This document shows, piece after piece, positions 52,319-61,321 of a DNA stretch of 64,000 bases. This DNA comes from DASSBQ01 sp040981125. GTDB lineage: Bacteria; Nitrospirota; Nitrospiria; Nitrospirales; Nitrospiraceae. Each line of letters opens with the position of its first letter. The stretch's first letter is position 1. The notes under the pieces are model-generated. The model saw only the letters and a list, made by a program, of their open reading frames with translations. It was not told the origin of the DNA and searched no databases. The position numbers were made by a program, and so were the translations under genes. The stretch spans positions 186,001 through 250,000 of the forward strand of contig JANRMQ010000002.1 in the NCBI GenBank assembly GCA_040981125.1, given 5' to 3'.

Positions 52319-52756
52319 TCAGCTCGTCGGGGGCGCGCGAGACGGATGGGCGGTCGCCAAGAGGAGACTGGACGGACAAACAGGTGGATGTCTCTGCCAA
52401 TCGGTCTGACTCGTCAGTCCGTCGTCCGCCTGGATGAAATGGGCGGCAGTATCGAGAGGAGTGCCTTTGCCGCTTTGCGGCTCGGCCGAAGACCCGAGCG
52501 CCAAAGCGAATTCCGGATGTTCCAATCCGTGAAGAGGATGCGCGATCAGATGCAGCGGAACGCGAGATCCGTAGGGAGCAACTGAGGGATGGTCGCCGGC
52601 GGAAAACTCACAGGCCAGATCTTTTGAGAAGACCGTATGGACTGTCCCGCCATGCAGGTGATCCGAAGTCCCGTGGCGATGATCGGCCTCCGGGTGCACA
52701 TGCACCAACGGGACGACGAGCATCCAGAGAGAGAGCCATACCAAGAGCGGCCGCAT
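52319..52756 (-). CDS. Exported His-rich protein
   Basis: The 145-residue product has an N-terminal signal peptide (LLVWLSLWMLVVPLVHVHPE). The stretch after it is rich in histidine (ADHRHGTSDHLHGGTVH) and the middle has HLIAHPLHGLEHPE. It could bind Zn, Cu or Ni in the periplasm. Genes like this often stand before metal RND operons, as here. No family name applies. Confidence 0.7.
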   Translation of the reverse strand: MRPLLVWLSLWMLVVPLVHVHPEADHRHGTSDHLHGGTVHTVFSKDLACEFSAGDHPSVAPYGSRVPLHLIAHPLHGLEHPEFALALGSSAEPQSGKGTPLDTAAHFIQADDGLTSQTDWQRHPPVCPSSLLLATAHPSRAPPTS

Positions 52757-52867
52757 GGTCTCCTTAAGCCTATTGTTCTACTCGACAGGGGCGAATCATG
52801 GCGGAACGCTATCATGCGCTCCGGCCATCGTCAATGCAGGCAGGCCGACGCCGATGTTCTAAGCGTC

Positions 52868-53230
52868 TTAGGTGCTCGGATTGAACGGCGCCAGCGAGCG
52901 GATATAGCTTAATACATCCACGATGTCTTGGTCGGCCAATCGATCGCGCCAGGCATGCATGGGACTGAAAATGATTCCGTGCGAGATGATGATCAGCATC
53001 TCCATGTCCGTTTTTGACCGGGATTTCATCGTATGGAAATTCGCAGGAGCTACGATCAAATCGCGCGCGTCTGGACCTAAGCCGTCACCGGACTGGCCGT
53101 GACACCGCAGACAATTCTTTTGATAGATTGCTTCTCCCTTCTTGGGATTACCCGGCACCGTTTGCGCCACCGCCCAGGAAGAGGCCAAAACCAGAGCCAA
53201 CACGGAGGCCACCGCCAAACGAGCTTTCAT
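52868..53230 (-). CDS. Exported monoheme cytochrome c
   Basis: The 120-residue product has a signal peptide (LAVASVLALVLASSWAVA) and one CLRCH site with GQSGDGLGPDARDLI. The end is HGIIFSPMHAWRDRLADQDI and a short helix. It closely resembles the cytochrome at 22835-23227 in the FSPMHAW loop, the presumed axial Met region. A GGAGG site precedes the ATG at 53230. Confidence 0.9.
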   Translation of the reverse strand: MKARLAVASVLALVLASSWAVAQTVPGNPKKGEAIYQKNCLRCHGQSGDGLGPDARDLIVAPANFHTMKSRSKTDMEMLIIISHGIIFSPMHAWRDRLADQDIVDVLSYIRSLAPFNPST

Positions 53231-53494
53231 AATGTCCTCCATTCCATACAATGCCAAGAAATGGCTTCGGCAAATTCAGTTGTCGTCCTGACAGGCAAGC
53301 CTTGTGGTTTTTGCGCGGATGCAGGACCTTCCCAACAGCACACCATGACACCAACATGTAAGGAGGATCCTGCTCAGATTCCGGAATGTAGAAACTCTCC
53401 AACTAATAGGACAGAGAAAGTCGGAAAAGTGGGCAGGCCGGTAATCAGCGACGAGAAGAAAGACCTGCCCACGATCATTCCGACCGATGTCGTG
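53231..53494. other. Gap with an inverted repeat
   Basis: No gene. GTGGGCAGG (53429-53437) is inverted as CCTGCCCAC (53464-53472) with a 26-base loop, downstream of the superoxide dismutase stop on the minus strand. It may terminate that transcript but has no T-run. Nothing else is clear. Confidence 0.35.
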
Positions 53495-54076
53495 CTATTC
53501 CTTCACAATCACGCCGCAGGCGATTCTCGATCCGCCTGGAGCATCCTTGTTGGGCGGCTCGGGCAGATACTTGTCCGGCAATTCATGAATGATGAATGCG
53601 CTGCCATCCTTGTCAAATAATGTATTCAGCCCCCCGGATATGGTCACGCGGCTCGAGATCGTGTAGAGCGAACCTTTTCGGTCGTCGTTCACGGAGAGGT
53701 TCTGCAGATCGCCCAGATGGTAGGGATGGTTCCCTAGTCCAGGGGTCACATTAGCCTCCGGGTTCACAGACGCGTCCACATTCCCGTCATAGTGTCCCTT
53801 TGCCGCAGAAAACGGCTCGCAGCTGCCTGTCTCGTGAATATGGATCGCATGGAGTCCCGGCGTTAACTTGCTGTCCGGTGTTCCGTCGAGCCGCACCTTG
53901 ATTCTGACCCGCCCCTCATATTCTTCGTAGAGTTTCGCCTCTCCCTTGATCCCGGGACCCGCGATGTTGGCTTTGGCCTTGAGGGTCTTATCATGCTTCC
54001 CTTTATGATAGCCTGTGCATCCTCCGGCAGTGAGGACCGCCGCCGACACCGCGAGGACCGCCAATATACGTCTCAT
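53495..54076 (-). CDS. sodC: Cu/Zn superoxide dismutase, lipoprotein
   Basis: The 193-residue product has a lipobox TAGGC near residue 20, so it is probably a lipoprotein in the periplasm. Copper and zinc ligands are visible: HAIHIHETGSCEPFS, AKGHYDG, GNHPYHLGDLQNL and FIIHELPDKY, plus the GGSRIACGVI end with the disulfide cysteine. It dismutates superoxide. It lies 36 bases after a cytochrome gene on the same strand. Confidence 0.92.
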   Translation of the reverse strand: MRRILAVLAVSAAVLTAGGCTGYHKGKHDKTLKAKANIAGPGIKGEAKLYEEYEGRVRIKVRLDGTPDSKLTPGLHAIHIHETGSCEPFSAAKGHYDGNVDASVNPEANVTPGLGNHPYHLGDLQNLSVNDDRKGSLYTISSRVTISGGLNTLFDKDGSAFIIHELPDKYLPEPPNKDAPGGSRIACGVIVKE

Positions 54077-54111
54077 CTCTTTCTCCTTTCGCTGGAATAA
54101 GCGTTCCGGTT

Positions 54112-54699
54112 TTACTGCGCCCGCTCAGCCTCATTCTCACAACATTGCCCTTCGCGCTGATCCATTCCGCCCCGCGGACCATGTTCGCCCATGCCTCCTC
54201 CCATGCCACGGCGCGGGCCCATGCGGCCCATTCCTCCATCCGGCCCCATTCCGTGGCTCGGCCCATGGTTACCGGCAAAGCTTCGCTCGTATTGAATGAT
54301 GCTCCAGATCTCCTCATCCGTGAGCACGGCCCCGAAGCCGACCATTCCGGTTCCGGGAGAACCGTTCTTGATCACCCAGAAAATCTCCCCCTCCGTGCGA
54401 TGCCGCCAGAATCCATGGTGCCGGAAATTCCTCGGCGACGGATCCAGTCCCATCGCCGCGACGCCGTCGCCCGCGCCGGTCTTGCCATGACAGTTAAAAC
54501 ACGTGCCTTTGCCGTGATACAACCCTTTTCCCTTCTCCAGAACATCGGAAGAGTCCGGGAGAGGATTCTGGATAGCCCGCGCCTCGGCTAATTTGTCCTC
54601 AGGTACGCGTGGCTGCATCATATGGCGCTCCGCAGCATATACAAGAGACGCCGTGCATATGCACAGCGAAAACATCAGCATGATGGCTTTCCGGCGCAT
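54112..54699 (-). CDS. Exported monoheme cytochrome c with Gly/Met-rich tail
   Basis: The 195-residue product has a signal segment (LMFSLCICTASLVYAA) and a CFNCH heme site with GKTGAGDGVAAMGLD. Then comes FWVIKNGSPGTGMVGFGAVL, which is the axial-Met loop shared with the cytochromes at 55258 and 60283. The last ~50 residues are Gly/Met/Arg-rich (GMGRMGPRRGMGGGMGEHGP), perhaps copper binding or disordered. Start 54699 has a GAGGAAG site. Confidence 0.88.
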   Translation of the reverse strand: MRRKAIMLMFSLCICTASLVYAAERHMMQPRVPEDKLAEARAIQNPLPDSSDVLEKGKGLYHGKGTCFNCHGKTGAGDGVAAMGLDPSPRNFRHHGFWRHRTEGEIFWVIKNGSPGTGMVGFGAVLTDEEIWSIIQYERSFAGNHGPSHGMGPDGGMGRMGPRRGMGGGMGEHGPRGGMDQREGQCCENEAERAQ

Positions 54700-54718
54700 G
54701 GCTTCCTCACTCAATTTG

Positions 54719-55078
54719 CTAGAACGCAACGGTGCGATCCCGCTCCGTCACGGCTTTAATATAATCCGGCATGCCTTTGATGGTGGCGCCGGCGACCAGA
54801 TCGCCTTGCCCAATCTGCCGCGCCACCGCGCAGGCGCCGCAGACCCATATCGGAATGCCGGAGGCCTGTACCGCAGCCAGTAACTCTTTCAGCGGCGTGA
54901 GATTCACGCCTATCACATGATCGGCCGTGCCTTTTCTTCCCAGCGTCACGGACTCATTCCATAACCAAAGAATGACGTCGTGCCCCTGTTCCTTGGCGGT
55001 CTTAGCCGCCATGAACGGTAACGTGGCCATGGTCGGATCGTCCGTCCCTCGACTACCGGATATGATCATTGTCGCCAC
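54719..55078 (-). CDS. DsrE-family sulfur-relay-like protein
   Basis: The 119-residue product starts at a GTG with an AGGAG site 7 bases ahead (an ATG three codons later is also possible). Features: LPFMAAKTAKEQGHDVILWL and GIPIWVCGACAVARQIGQGD. The CGAC is where DsrE/TusD-like proteins hold the reactive cysteine. DsrE-fold proteins carry or sense sulfur. It is between the SOD/cytochrome genes and a tetraheme cytochrome gene. Confidence 0.82.
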   Translation of the reverse strand: MATMIISGSRGTDDPTMATLPFMAAKTAKEQGHDVILWLWNESVTLGRKGTADHVIGVNLTPLKELLAAVQASGIPIWVCGACAVARQIGQGDLVAGATIKGMPDYIKAVTERDRTVAF

Positions 55079-55257
55079 TTCCCGTCTCCTTTCTTTGGCC
55101 CCTCGTAACTTAAAACCGGACTTCAAGACACTGGGCGCTCACCGTCTCGCGCCCGTCCGCAAGCGTGACGTTCATTATTCTTCGCGTCGCGGCCCTCGTG
55201 AGGCATCTCTCGTCAGGACCTGGAAAGTGCCGTCCTTCGATCCTCACGCTTCATGCA

Positions 55258-56670
55258 CTATTTTGCCAAGCTACGGATGTATGCGATTAATTGCCACACC
55301 TGCTCATCCGGCATCCCCGCAAAGGACATCATGCCGGTTCCAGATGATCCGTTCTTGATGATCCAGAACAGCTGCCCGTCCGGGATATCCTTCATCATTG
55401 TTCCACAAGTAAAATTCCTCGGCGGCGGAACCAGCGCCGCGCCCATGAAGCCTTGCCCATCTCCTTTGTTCCCGTGACACATCGCGCAGGCGATCGGTTG
55501 AGCCGACTGCTGGAACAACGTCTTTCCGGCATTGACCGACCCGGCGGTCGCGGGCAATGGATTGCTCTTTTGCAGGAAGTCTTCCGGCGCCTTTGCGGTT
55601 TGTCGTGGTTGCGGGCAGACACCGAGAGCCTTTTGTTCACCGGCAGACGCGTGGGTCACGTCCGGGGCTCCTTTGAAGGTGGCCGTGAGATAGGCCATCA
55701 CATCGGCCACGCCTTGCTGACCCACGGTCAATCCCCAGTAGGGCATCGTCGGCGATTTTCCGACTGCCCTGCCTCCGTAATAAATGACGTTATACAAATA
55801 GTCCACGGGGAGCTTCTCAAACGGGATGTTGGCATGAATCGCCGGCTTGGGTTCCAGACCGGCTGCGGCCGGCCCATCGCCCTTTCCTGTCGCACCATGA
55901 CACTGGGCGCAGTATTCCTTATAAATCAGCTTTCCTCGATCGACGCTCGCATGGCCGAACGGCTCGCTCTTCCAGGGTTCGTAAAATTGAAAATCGTTCC
56001 ATCCTCTTGTAGCAATGAATCCCGTCACATACCGCAATCCCAGTTCGCTCACATCCCCGACGAACTCGCCGCTGTGAGGCACATAATCGGGAGGATTCGA
56101 ATTAAACCGGTAAATCCAATCGGCCTTGAGCCGCTTCCCGGCCTCCACCAACGAAGTGCTTTGTGGACCGCCGGCAAGCTTGCCGCCCTCGTTGATTTGG
56201 TGGCAACCGATGCAGGCATGGTCCTTAAAAATCTTCTCGCCGAACGCCGCCTCTTGTTTGCTGAACGTGGACATGTCGATGGCGCCCGCCTTGATTTTGG
56301 GATCAATGAACTCTTTCTCCAGATACTCGGCGATTGCCTCGGCTTCGGACTGAGACACAATCATATGGCGTTCCGAGGTACGCGACTGATCCCAACGATA
56401 GCTCAACGCGTAGATCGGCTGCTCCTTCCCCGCCAGCCAACCGACCAGCCACTCATGCTTGAATTTGCTGCCGGCTCCGATGAGGTCAGGGGCCTTCTTT
56501 TCCAGCCGGGACGCGGGAGGCCCCTCCAGCCGGTGACAGCCCGCGCAGGTGTTCTGGACGACATCCTTCGCCTGCTGTTTGTCCGCGCCTAACAGGAATC
56601 GTGGGGACAGGCCCATGCCGGCGGCTAAGACTAGTACGGTGAGAAGCACGATTACGCGCCGATGGCTCAT
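55258..56670 (-). CDS. Exported tetraheme cytochrome c
   Basis: The 470-residue product has a signal peptide (VIVLLTVLVLAAGMGLSP) and four CxxCH sites: CAGCH, CIGCH, CAQCH and CAMCH. It looks like four fused or repeated class I cytochrome domains: GAGSKFKHEWLVGWLAGKEQ (first), IYRFNSNPPDYVPHSGEFVG (middle) and FWIIKNGSSGTGMMSFAGMP (last). An unusual multi-domain carrier, probably periplasmic. A GGAGG site precedes the ATG at 56670. Confidence 0.88.
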   Translation of the reverse strand: MSHRRVIVLLTVLVLAAGMGLSPRFLLGADKQQAKDVVQNTCAGCHRLEGPPASRLEKKAPDLIGAGSKFKHEWLVGWLAGKEQPIYALSYRWDQSRTSERHMIVSQSEAEAIAEYLEKEFIDPKIKAGAIDMSTFSKQEAAFGEKIFKDHACIGCHQINEGGKLAGGPQSTSLVEAGKRLKADWIYRFNSNPPDYVPHSGEFVGDVSELGLRYVTGFIATRGWNDFQFYEPWKSEPFGHASVDRGKLIYKEYCAQCHGATGKGDGPAAAGLEPKPAIHANIPFEKLPVDYLYNVIYYGGRAVGKSPTMPYWGLTVGQQGVADVMAYLTATFKGAPDVTHASAGEQKALGVCPQPRQTAKAPEDFLQKSNPLPATAGSVNAGKTLFQQSAQPIACAMCHGNKGDGQGFMGAALVPPPRNFTCGTMMKDIPDGQLFWIIKNGSSGTGMMSFAGMPDEQVWQLIAYIRSLAK

Positions 56671-56831
56671 TGATCGACCTCCGATGTAAGTTCTGAAGTC
56701 ATACGTCCTCAATTACCAGTTGTGAGTCTTGTTCTACGAGTATGAGGCTCGTCCAGAACACAGGATTCAGCACAAATGATTTTTTTCCAGTCGTGGACAA
56801 ATTCGTCTGTCCAAAACTCAGAACTTCCGAT

Positions 56832-57461
56832 CTAAAATTCAGGACTCAGCGCCAGGAGCCAAGCGTGAACATCTGCAATGTCCTGATCGCTGAGCGCGCC
56901 GTCCCAGGCCGGCATCGGCCCCCGGCCATGGAGCACCGTGTCCCAGAATGCCCCCTCGTTCTTCAAGATAGTGTTGCGCGCGAGTTTCGGCCCCATTCCG
57001 CCTGCTGCGCTCTCTCCATGACAAGCCTGGCAATTGTGCGCGTAAATCGCCGAACCCCTGGCGGCCACGCCGGTCAGCGGTCCATCAACTGCGGATTCTT
57101 GTGTCAGCGGCTCCGACTTTCCCAGTTCACTGTCCAGCGGCGGGATCTGATCCGGCGCGCCCTGATGATATCGCGCCGCCAGATATTGCACGAGCAGGTC
57201 CGCCTCATCAGGCGATACCTCGGCCCCCCACTGCACCATCTTGTCCACCGTTGCAGTCCATCGCTCGTGTGACAATCGTTGTTGATAAATGAGATCCGGC
57301 GCGTGGCATACGGAGCATCGTGCAAGAATCAGCGCATCGGCCCGGCGAGCAAGTCCGGGGTCAACGGTGAAGCGATCATCCTCTTGTGCCATCGAAGCCG
57401 CCGCGAGACCGACCGCCACAATAAAAGCGCCGACGATCCGCAATGGCATAAGGCTGCTCAT
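56832..57461 (-). CDS. Diheme cytochrome c of sulfite-oxidase operon
   Basis: The 209-residue product has a signal peptide (IVGAFIVAVGLAAASMAQ) and two heme sites, CSVCH and CQACH. The first domain reads HAPDLIYQQRLSHERWTATV, a motif seen in the heme subunits of sulfite dehydrogenases (SorB-like). The ATG overlaps the sulfite-oxidase-like stop by four bases (ATGA), so they are coupled. It should accept electrons from that enzyme. Confidence 0.88.
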   Translation of the reverse strand: MSSLMPLRIVGAFIVAVGLAAASMAQEDDRFTVDPGLARRADALILARCSVCHAPDLIYQQRLSHERWTATVDKMVQWGAEVSPDEADLLVQYLAARYHQGAPDQIPPLDSELGKSEPLTQESAVDGPLTGVAARGSAIYAHNCQACHGESAAGGMGPKLARNTILKNEGAFWDTVLHGRGPMPAWDGALSDQDIADVHAWLLALSPEF

Positions 57462-58639
57462 ACACTCACCAAGATCGGCACCCGATCCCATCCGTTCCAT
57501 AGAAAGCCGCTGGGATTCCATGGAGTCGAAGCCGGCTGCACGGCGCCGCTTGCATCCATGGCGCGAGATCGAATAACCGCCGGGCCCGGCGTCTTGGCGT
57601 TCCAGATATACTGCCATTGTCTCCAGGCATAGGGCCGCGTCTCGCCGACAAAACGGGCCTCTTCCCACGTGTGCCCGTCATCGCAAGAGACTTCAACCTT
57701 GACGACTTCAGCTTCGCCTGCCCAGGCGACCCCTTGAACCATTACGGGGCCCTTGGTGACCGTTTCACCTTCGGACGGCACGGCAATGAGGGACTTCACC
57801 GCCATCGCTTCAACCGGCACCATCGCGATGCCGGATGGAGAAGTGCCCGGTTCCACAGGAGCAACCGGCATACGGTAGGCCTGCTGCATGTAGTACCCTT
57901 GGGCCTCGTCTTCCTGCAGCGTGATATCGGTCAACCATTTGGTGCATGCCTCGCCCATCCATCCCGGCGTGATGACGCGAAGCGGCGCGCCATGCAACAA
58001 CGGCAGCGGCCGCCCGTTCATTTCATAGGCCAGAATCGTATCCGGATGAACCGCTTTTGTGATTGGAATGCTGCGTACGAACAAGGGAACGGTCGGGAGG
58101 GTCGGACGATCGGCTCCCTGGAATTGCACATGCCGGCACGGATCCCGTACCCCGGCATGCCGCAAGACATCGCGCAGGCGCACACCGGTCCATTCTGCAT
58201 TGCCGGCCGCCCCACGTCGCCATTGCACACCCGGTGTCTTGGGATGATGAAACGAACGGCCATTGCCGCTGCATTGCAGGACCGCCGTGATCGTCACCGC
58301 CTGGAATTGTTTCACATCGGCCAATTGCAAATTCAGCGGACGATCGACCAGGCCCGCAATATTCAGGCGCCATGAGGCGGCATCTATTAGTTCAGCATTC
58401 GGAGGACCGAAATGGCTCCGCACAAAGAATCGCTCGTTGGGAGTCAACCAGGAAGTAAATTCGCGAACGGGCGTTTCGGCATTGAAGGGGCGCGAGACAT
58501 GGACCATGAGCGGACCGGTTTGCGTACCGGTCGCATCACCCTGGCGAGCTTCGGTGGCTGGAGTCCGGCCGTTCGCGGCAACAGCGATGCCGAGACCTTG
58601 AAGCAACATCCGGAGCACTGAGCGCCGCGAAATAGTCAT
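57458..58639 (-). CDS. Tat-exported sulfite-oxidase-like molybdoenzyme
   Basis: The 393-residue product begins MTISRRSVLRMLLQGLG, a twin-arginine signal (S-R-R-x-V-L). The molybdenum-binding cysteine is in VLQCSGNGRSF (Cys123), and later WTGVRLRDVLRHAG and the dimerisation domain with WEEARFVGETRPYAWRQW are family-typical. With the adjacent diheme cytochrome it resembles SorAB-type sulfite dehydrogenase. Substrate inference is from context. Its start overlaps the OsmC stop by four bases. Confidence 0.9.
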   Translation of the reverse strand: MTISRRSVLRMLLQGLGIAVAANGRTPATEARQGDATGTQTGPLMVHVSRPFNAETPVREFTSWLTPNERFFVRSHFGPPNAELIDAASWRLNIAGLVDRPLNLQLADVKQFQAVTITAVLQCSGNGRSFHHPKTPGVQWRRGAAGNAEWTGVRLRDVLRHAGVRDPCRHVQFQGADRPTLPTVPLFVRSIPITKAVHPDTILAYEMNGRPLPLLHGAPLRVITPGWMGEACTKWLTDITLQEDEAQGYYMQQAYRMPVAPVEPGTSPSGIAMVPVEAMAVKSLIAVPSEGETVTKGPVMVQGVAWAGEAEVVKVEVSCDDGHTWEEARFVGETRPYAWRQWQYIWNAKTPGPAVIRSRAMDASGAVQPASTPWNPSGFLWNGWDRVPILVSV

Positions 58640-59070
58640 TCAACTCTTCTTCCCGATGACTGAGGCACCGTGCCGTCGTTTGACTCCACACGAATCGCCA
58701 CCTTCGCCGGAACGACAATCGACTGATGCACCGTGCAACCATGCGCGACCTTCAATAATCGTTCTTCTTGTTCCGCTGTCACTGGAACCGGAAGATGGAT
58801 CGACAAATCGATCCGCCCGACCCGATGCGGCTGCTCCGCCATCTCCCATTCCGCATTCACCATCAATCCATCCCGGGGGATTCGATGACGCGCGCAGAAG
58901 CGTCCAACAAAATAGGCAACACAACTTGCGAGCGAGCCGACAAATAGGTCCACGGGGCTCATGCCCGCATCGGCGCCGCCGTCTTCGACGGGCTGATCGG
59001 TAATGATGGTATGGCTACCGGCCGTGATATCAAATCGGCTGCCGCTATGATGGACGACGGTGAGAGCCAT
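58636..59070 (-). CDS. OsmC family protein
   Basis: The 144-residue product starts MALTVVHHSGSRFDITAGSH; a weaker upstream start at 59115 exists. Conserved MSPVDLFVGSLASCVAYFVG holds the first reactive cysteine (ASC), and HGCTVHQSI the second in VAHGCTVHQSI. It is a peroxide-type OsmC/YhfA-like protein. Directly upstream of and coupled to the sulfite-oxidase-like gene, so it may act on sulfur or peroxide by-products. Confidence 0.87.
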   Translation of the reverse strand: MALTVVHHSGSRFDITAGSHTIITDQPVEDGGADAGMSPVDLFVGSLASCVAYFVGRFCARHRIPRDGLMVNAEWEMAEQPHRVGRIDLSIHLPVPVTAEQEERLLKVAHGCTVHQSIVVPAKVAIRVESNDGTVPQSSGRRVE

Positions 59071-59250
59071 GATTAAATTCCCGACGCCATTCTTCTTGTG
59101 CGAATCGCATGCCATGCGTCGCCTGGCACAATGGGGACCATCCCCCCGAATCCAGGGATGTTTCGCCGTTTGTCCGTTTGACCATCCGCCGACCTGGAGA
59201 CAATGACCACAGTCATCGAGGATGGCTGTCGCATCCTTCTACAGCGCCGG

Positions 59251-60279
59251 TCAAAATCGATACTCCCCGCCGATCGACACAATATTGTCGTTGAACTCCC
59301 GCAACGCATTCGTCGAGGACCGTTGCGTCCGCTGAAACGCCACAAGGGCGGCGGTACTCTCGGAGAACTGATATCGCAATTCCGCCCGTCCCTGATGCGT
59401 GACATCCTGCCGCCCCACATGCGTATCTCCAATAATATCGCTCGTGAAGCTCTTCCGCGCATGGACATATGTCAAGGTGAGGCTGAGGCGAGACGTGAAC
59501 TGAAGCTCGCTATCGAAGGACAGGAAATGAAGATAATAGGACACGTCATCCATGAACTGTGGTTCCTGCCGGCCATCGGCGAGGCCACGCTCATAGAGGT
59601 ACCCGAGCGTGAAGGTCGCCCAGGAGACGGCTCGATACGCAACTCGCGGCCCCACCGAATAGAAGTTCGTGTCCCGTTCCGCAAACGCCTCATTATATAA
59701 GCGCAGGCCATAGCGGCCCACGAGGGCGGCAGTCACATCGTCGGTGAGACGGCGTTCGAATTCCGCCCGCCAAGTGTGAGACGTGACCCGTTCCTCTTGT
59801 ATCGACCGATTGCCGCTCCGCCGTTCGAAATTGGGTCCGAGAAACAGATTCGGGACATAGCGATACCGGAGCAGAATCGACGTCCGTGGATTCAACCACT
59901 GGCGATCTTGGATGCGAAAATCCGCATTATTGAAGATGGGCTTATCGGTAAAGATAAACCCGCGCGCCTTGATGGACAGTTCATTGCGTCCGAAACTATT
60001 GGAGCCGGCGCGGATGACATCGACCGACGGCTCCCAGATGACATCCTCGGGTTGTTGAAGCGGAACAACGGTCGGCTGAGAGGGATCCTCACTCAAGGCC
60101 AGACGGCGAGCGGACGAGAACTGAAACGCATCCGTGGTATAGCTCACCCGTTGCTGCGCGATGGCGGACCATTCGGCCCTCGCCCGCGGGCCGGCCCCCG
60201 GCCAGACTGTCATGATTCCCACAGCGACAGCCGCGGCTCGGCTCAACGAATGGTACTGTCTGCTCGGCCATCGCGGCAT
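59251..60279 (-). CDS. Outer-membrane beta-barrel protein
   Basis: The 342-residue product has an N-terminal signal (AAAVAVGIMTVWPGAG), alternating polar and aromatic segments throughout (SILLRYRYVPNLFLG, ATFTLGYLYERGLADG) and ends GGEYRF with a C-terminal aromatic residue, all features of an outer-membrane barrel of perhaps 14-16 strands. I do not recognise a family. It is the last of a five-gene run starting with the Rieske gene; its ATG is 3 bases after a cytochrome stop. No heme sites. Confidence 0.78.
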   Translation of the reverse strand: MPRWPSRQYHSLSRAAAVAVGIMTVWPGAGPRARAEWSAIAQQRVSYTTDAFQFSSARRLALSEDPSQPTVVPLQQPEDVIWEPSVDVIRAGSNSFGRNELSIKARGFIFTDKPIFNNADFRIQDRQWLNPRTSILLRYRYVPNLFLGPNFERRSGNRSIQEERVTSHTWRAEFERRLTDDVTAALVGRYGLRLYNEAFAERDTNFYSVGPRVAYRAVSWATFTLGYLYERGLADGRQEPQFMDDVSYYLHFLSFDSELQFTSRLSLTLTYVHARKSFTSDIIGDTHVGRQDVTHQGRAELRYQFSESTAALVAFQRTQRSSTNALREFNDNIVSIGGEYRF

Positions 60280-60282
60280 CGC

Positions 60283-60720
60283 TCATTGGTTGCCGAACGA
60301 CCGGACATAGAGCAACACGTGCCAGGCCTCTTCCTCCGTCAGAACCAGGGGGATGAAAGGCGCCATGTCGGTCCCCGGACTTCCGTTCTTGAGAATCCAG
60401 AAAAGTTCTCCATCCGCCCTGGCTGCCTGCCATGTGCGATCAGTAAAATTTCTCGGCAGTTTCCCCCGCAAGCCGGCGACATCGCTCAGCCCGCGGCCGT
60501 CTCTCCCATGACAGGTGGCGCAGAAGGCTTTCCCCTGAAACAGAGCCTTCCCTTTCTCAATATTCTCCGGCGTGGGCTCCACCGGATTCTTCCATCGGCG
60601 CGCCTCCTCGATCAGGTCGGACGGAACCCTCGGTCGCAGCACTTCCGCGTCGCTCCCCTGGGTTGGGGCAGCCCAGGTCACCAGCAGCACGAAGACCGCC
60701 GGCGTCAGCAATTTTTGCAT
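60283..60720 (-). CDS. Exported monoheme cytochrome c
   Basis: The 145-residue product has a signal peptide (TPAVFVLLVTWAAPTQGS) and one CATCH site with GRDGRGLSDVAGLRG. The loop FWILKNGSPGTDMAPFIPLV bears the axial Met and is shared with the 54112 and 55258 cytochromes, although D replaces G before the Met. It lies between the DUF1264 and barrel genes, 3 bases from the latter. Confidence 0.9.
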   Translation of the reverse strand: MQKLLTPAVFVLLVTWAAPTQGSDAEVLRPRVPSDLIEEARRWKNPVEPTPENIEKGKALFQGKAFCATCHGRDGRGLSDVAGLRGKLPRNFTDRTWQAARADGELFWILKNGSPGTDMAPFIPLVLTEEEAWHVLLYVRSFGNQ

Positions 60721-60726
60721 TGCGGC

Positions 60727-61248
60727 TTACTTTTCGTCGTGCCCGGGAAACTTATGGCCGAGCGACTGCGGAAAACTCACGCTTCCGTCGGGGAACTCCA
60801 ACCCCTTCTGCCAGAGATGGTAGATCACTCCATCAGTTTTGGAAGCGGCTTCGGCCACCGCTTTCGCCTGCTCCGCCGGCATATCGAGCACCTGAACCCG
60901 ACCGGTCGCGATTTCGACCTTGTGATCATGGAAATATCGATGCCACTGGATCGGAGGAAGTTTTCTGGTGAGGTCTTTCGCCACAAAATATTCGATCCCC
61001 ACCAACGCGGCTTTGGGGTCGGTGGACTCAAAGAGGAGACACTGCAGAATCTGATCGGAAATGCCTTTACAGTAGTGGTGATATGGGCCGCCGGGGGTGC
61101 CGTCGGGCATCATGTGCGGAGCCTGCACATGAATGTCGTATCCGGTTGCCGGCGAGGTCGGTTCCGCCCCGGCCGCCGCCATCGGTTTGAGTCCGACAAA
61201 GATGAATCCCGATACCAGGACTACAGTCATCAACCGTCCGATCTTCAT
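60727..61248 (-). CDS. DUF1264 exported protein
   Basis: The 173-residue product has a signal segment (TVVLVSGFIFVGLKPMAA) and the DUF1264 core: HYCKGISDQILQCLLFES, LVGIEYFVAKDLTRKLP and YFHDHKVEIATGRVQVLDMP. The family is named for plant oil-body proteins; in bacteria it is of unknown function, usually exported. Histidines (HH, HDH) are frequent. It is 73 bases downstream of the cytochrome b/c gene, in the same operon. Confidence 0.85.
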   Translation of the reverse strand: MKIGRLMTVVLVSGFIFVGLKPMAAAGAEPTSPATGYDIHVQAPHMMPDGTPGGPYHHYCKGISDQILQCLLFESTDPKAALVGIEYFVAKDLTRKLPPIQWHRYFHDHKVEIATGRVQVLDMPAEQAKAVAEAASKTDGVIYHLWQKGLEFPDGSVSFPQSLGHKFPGHDEK

Positions 61249-61321
61249 GATAAGCCTCCTTCTGCGCTGGTGGGTGGATGAATCGGCATGTACGTTCAGA
61301 GCCGGCGCCGGGGAAAAAGAT

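Noticed and set aside
53148..53402. Minus-strand frame of 84 codons over the start of a cytochrome gene
   Set aside because: It overlaps the real cytochrome gene in another frame and has no homology-like pattern.
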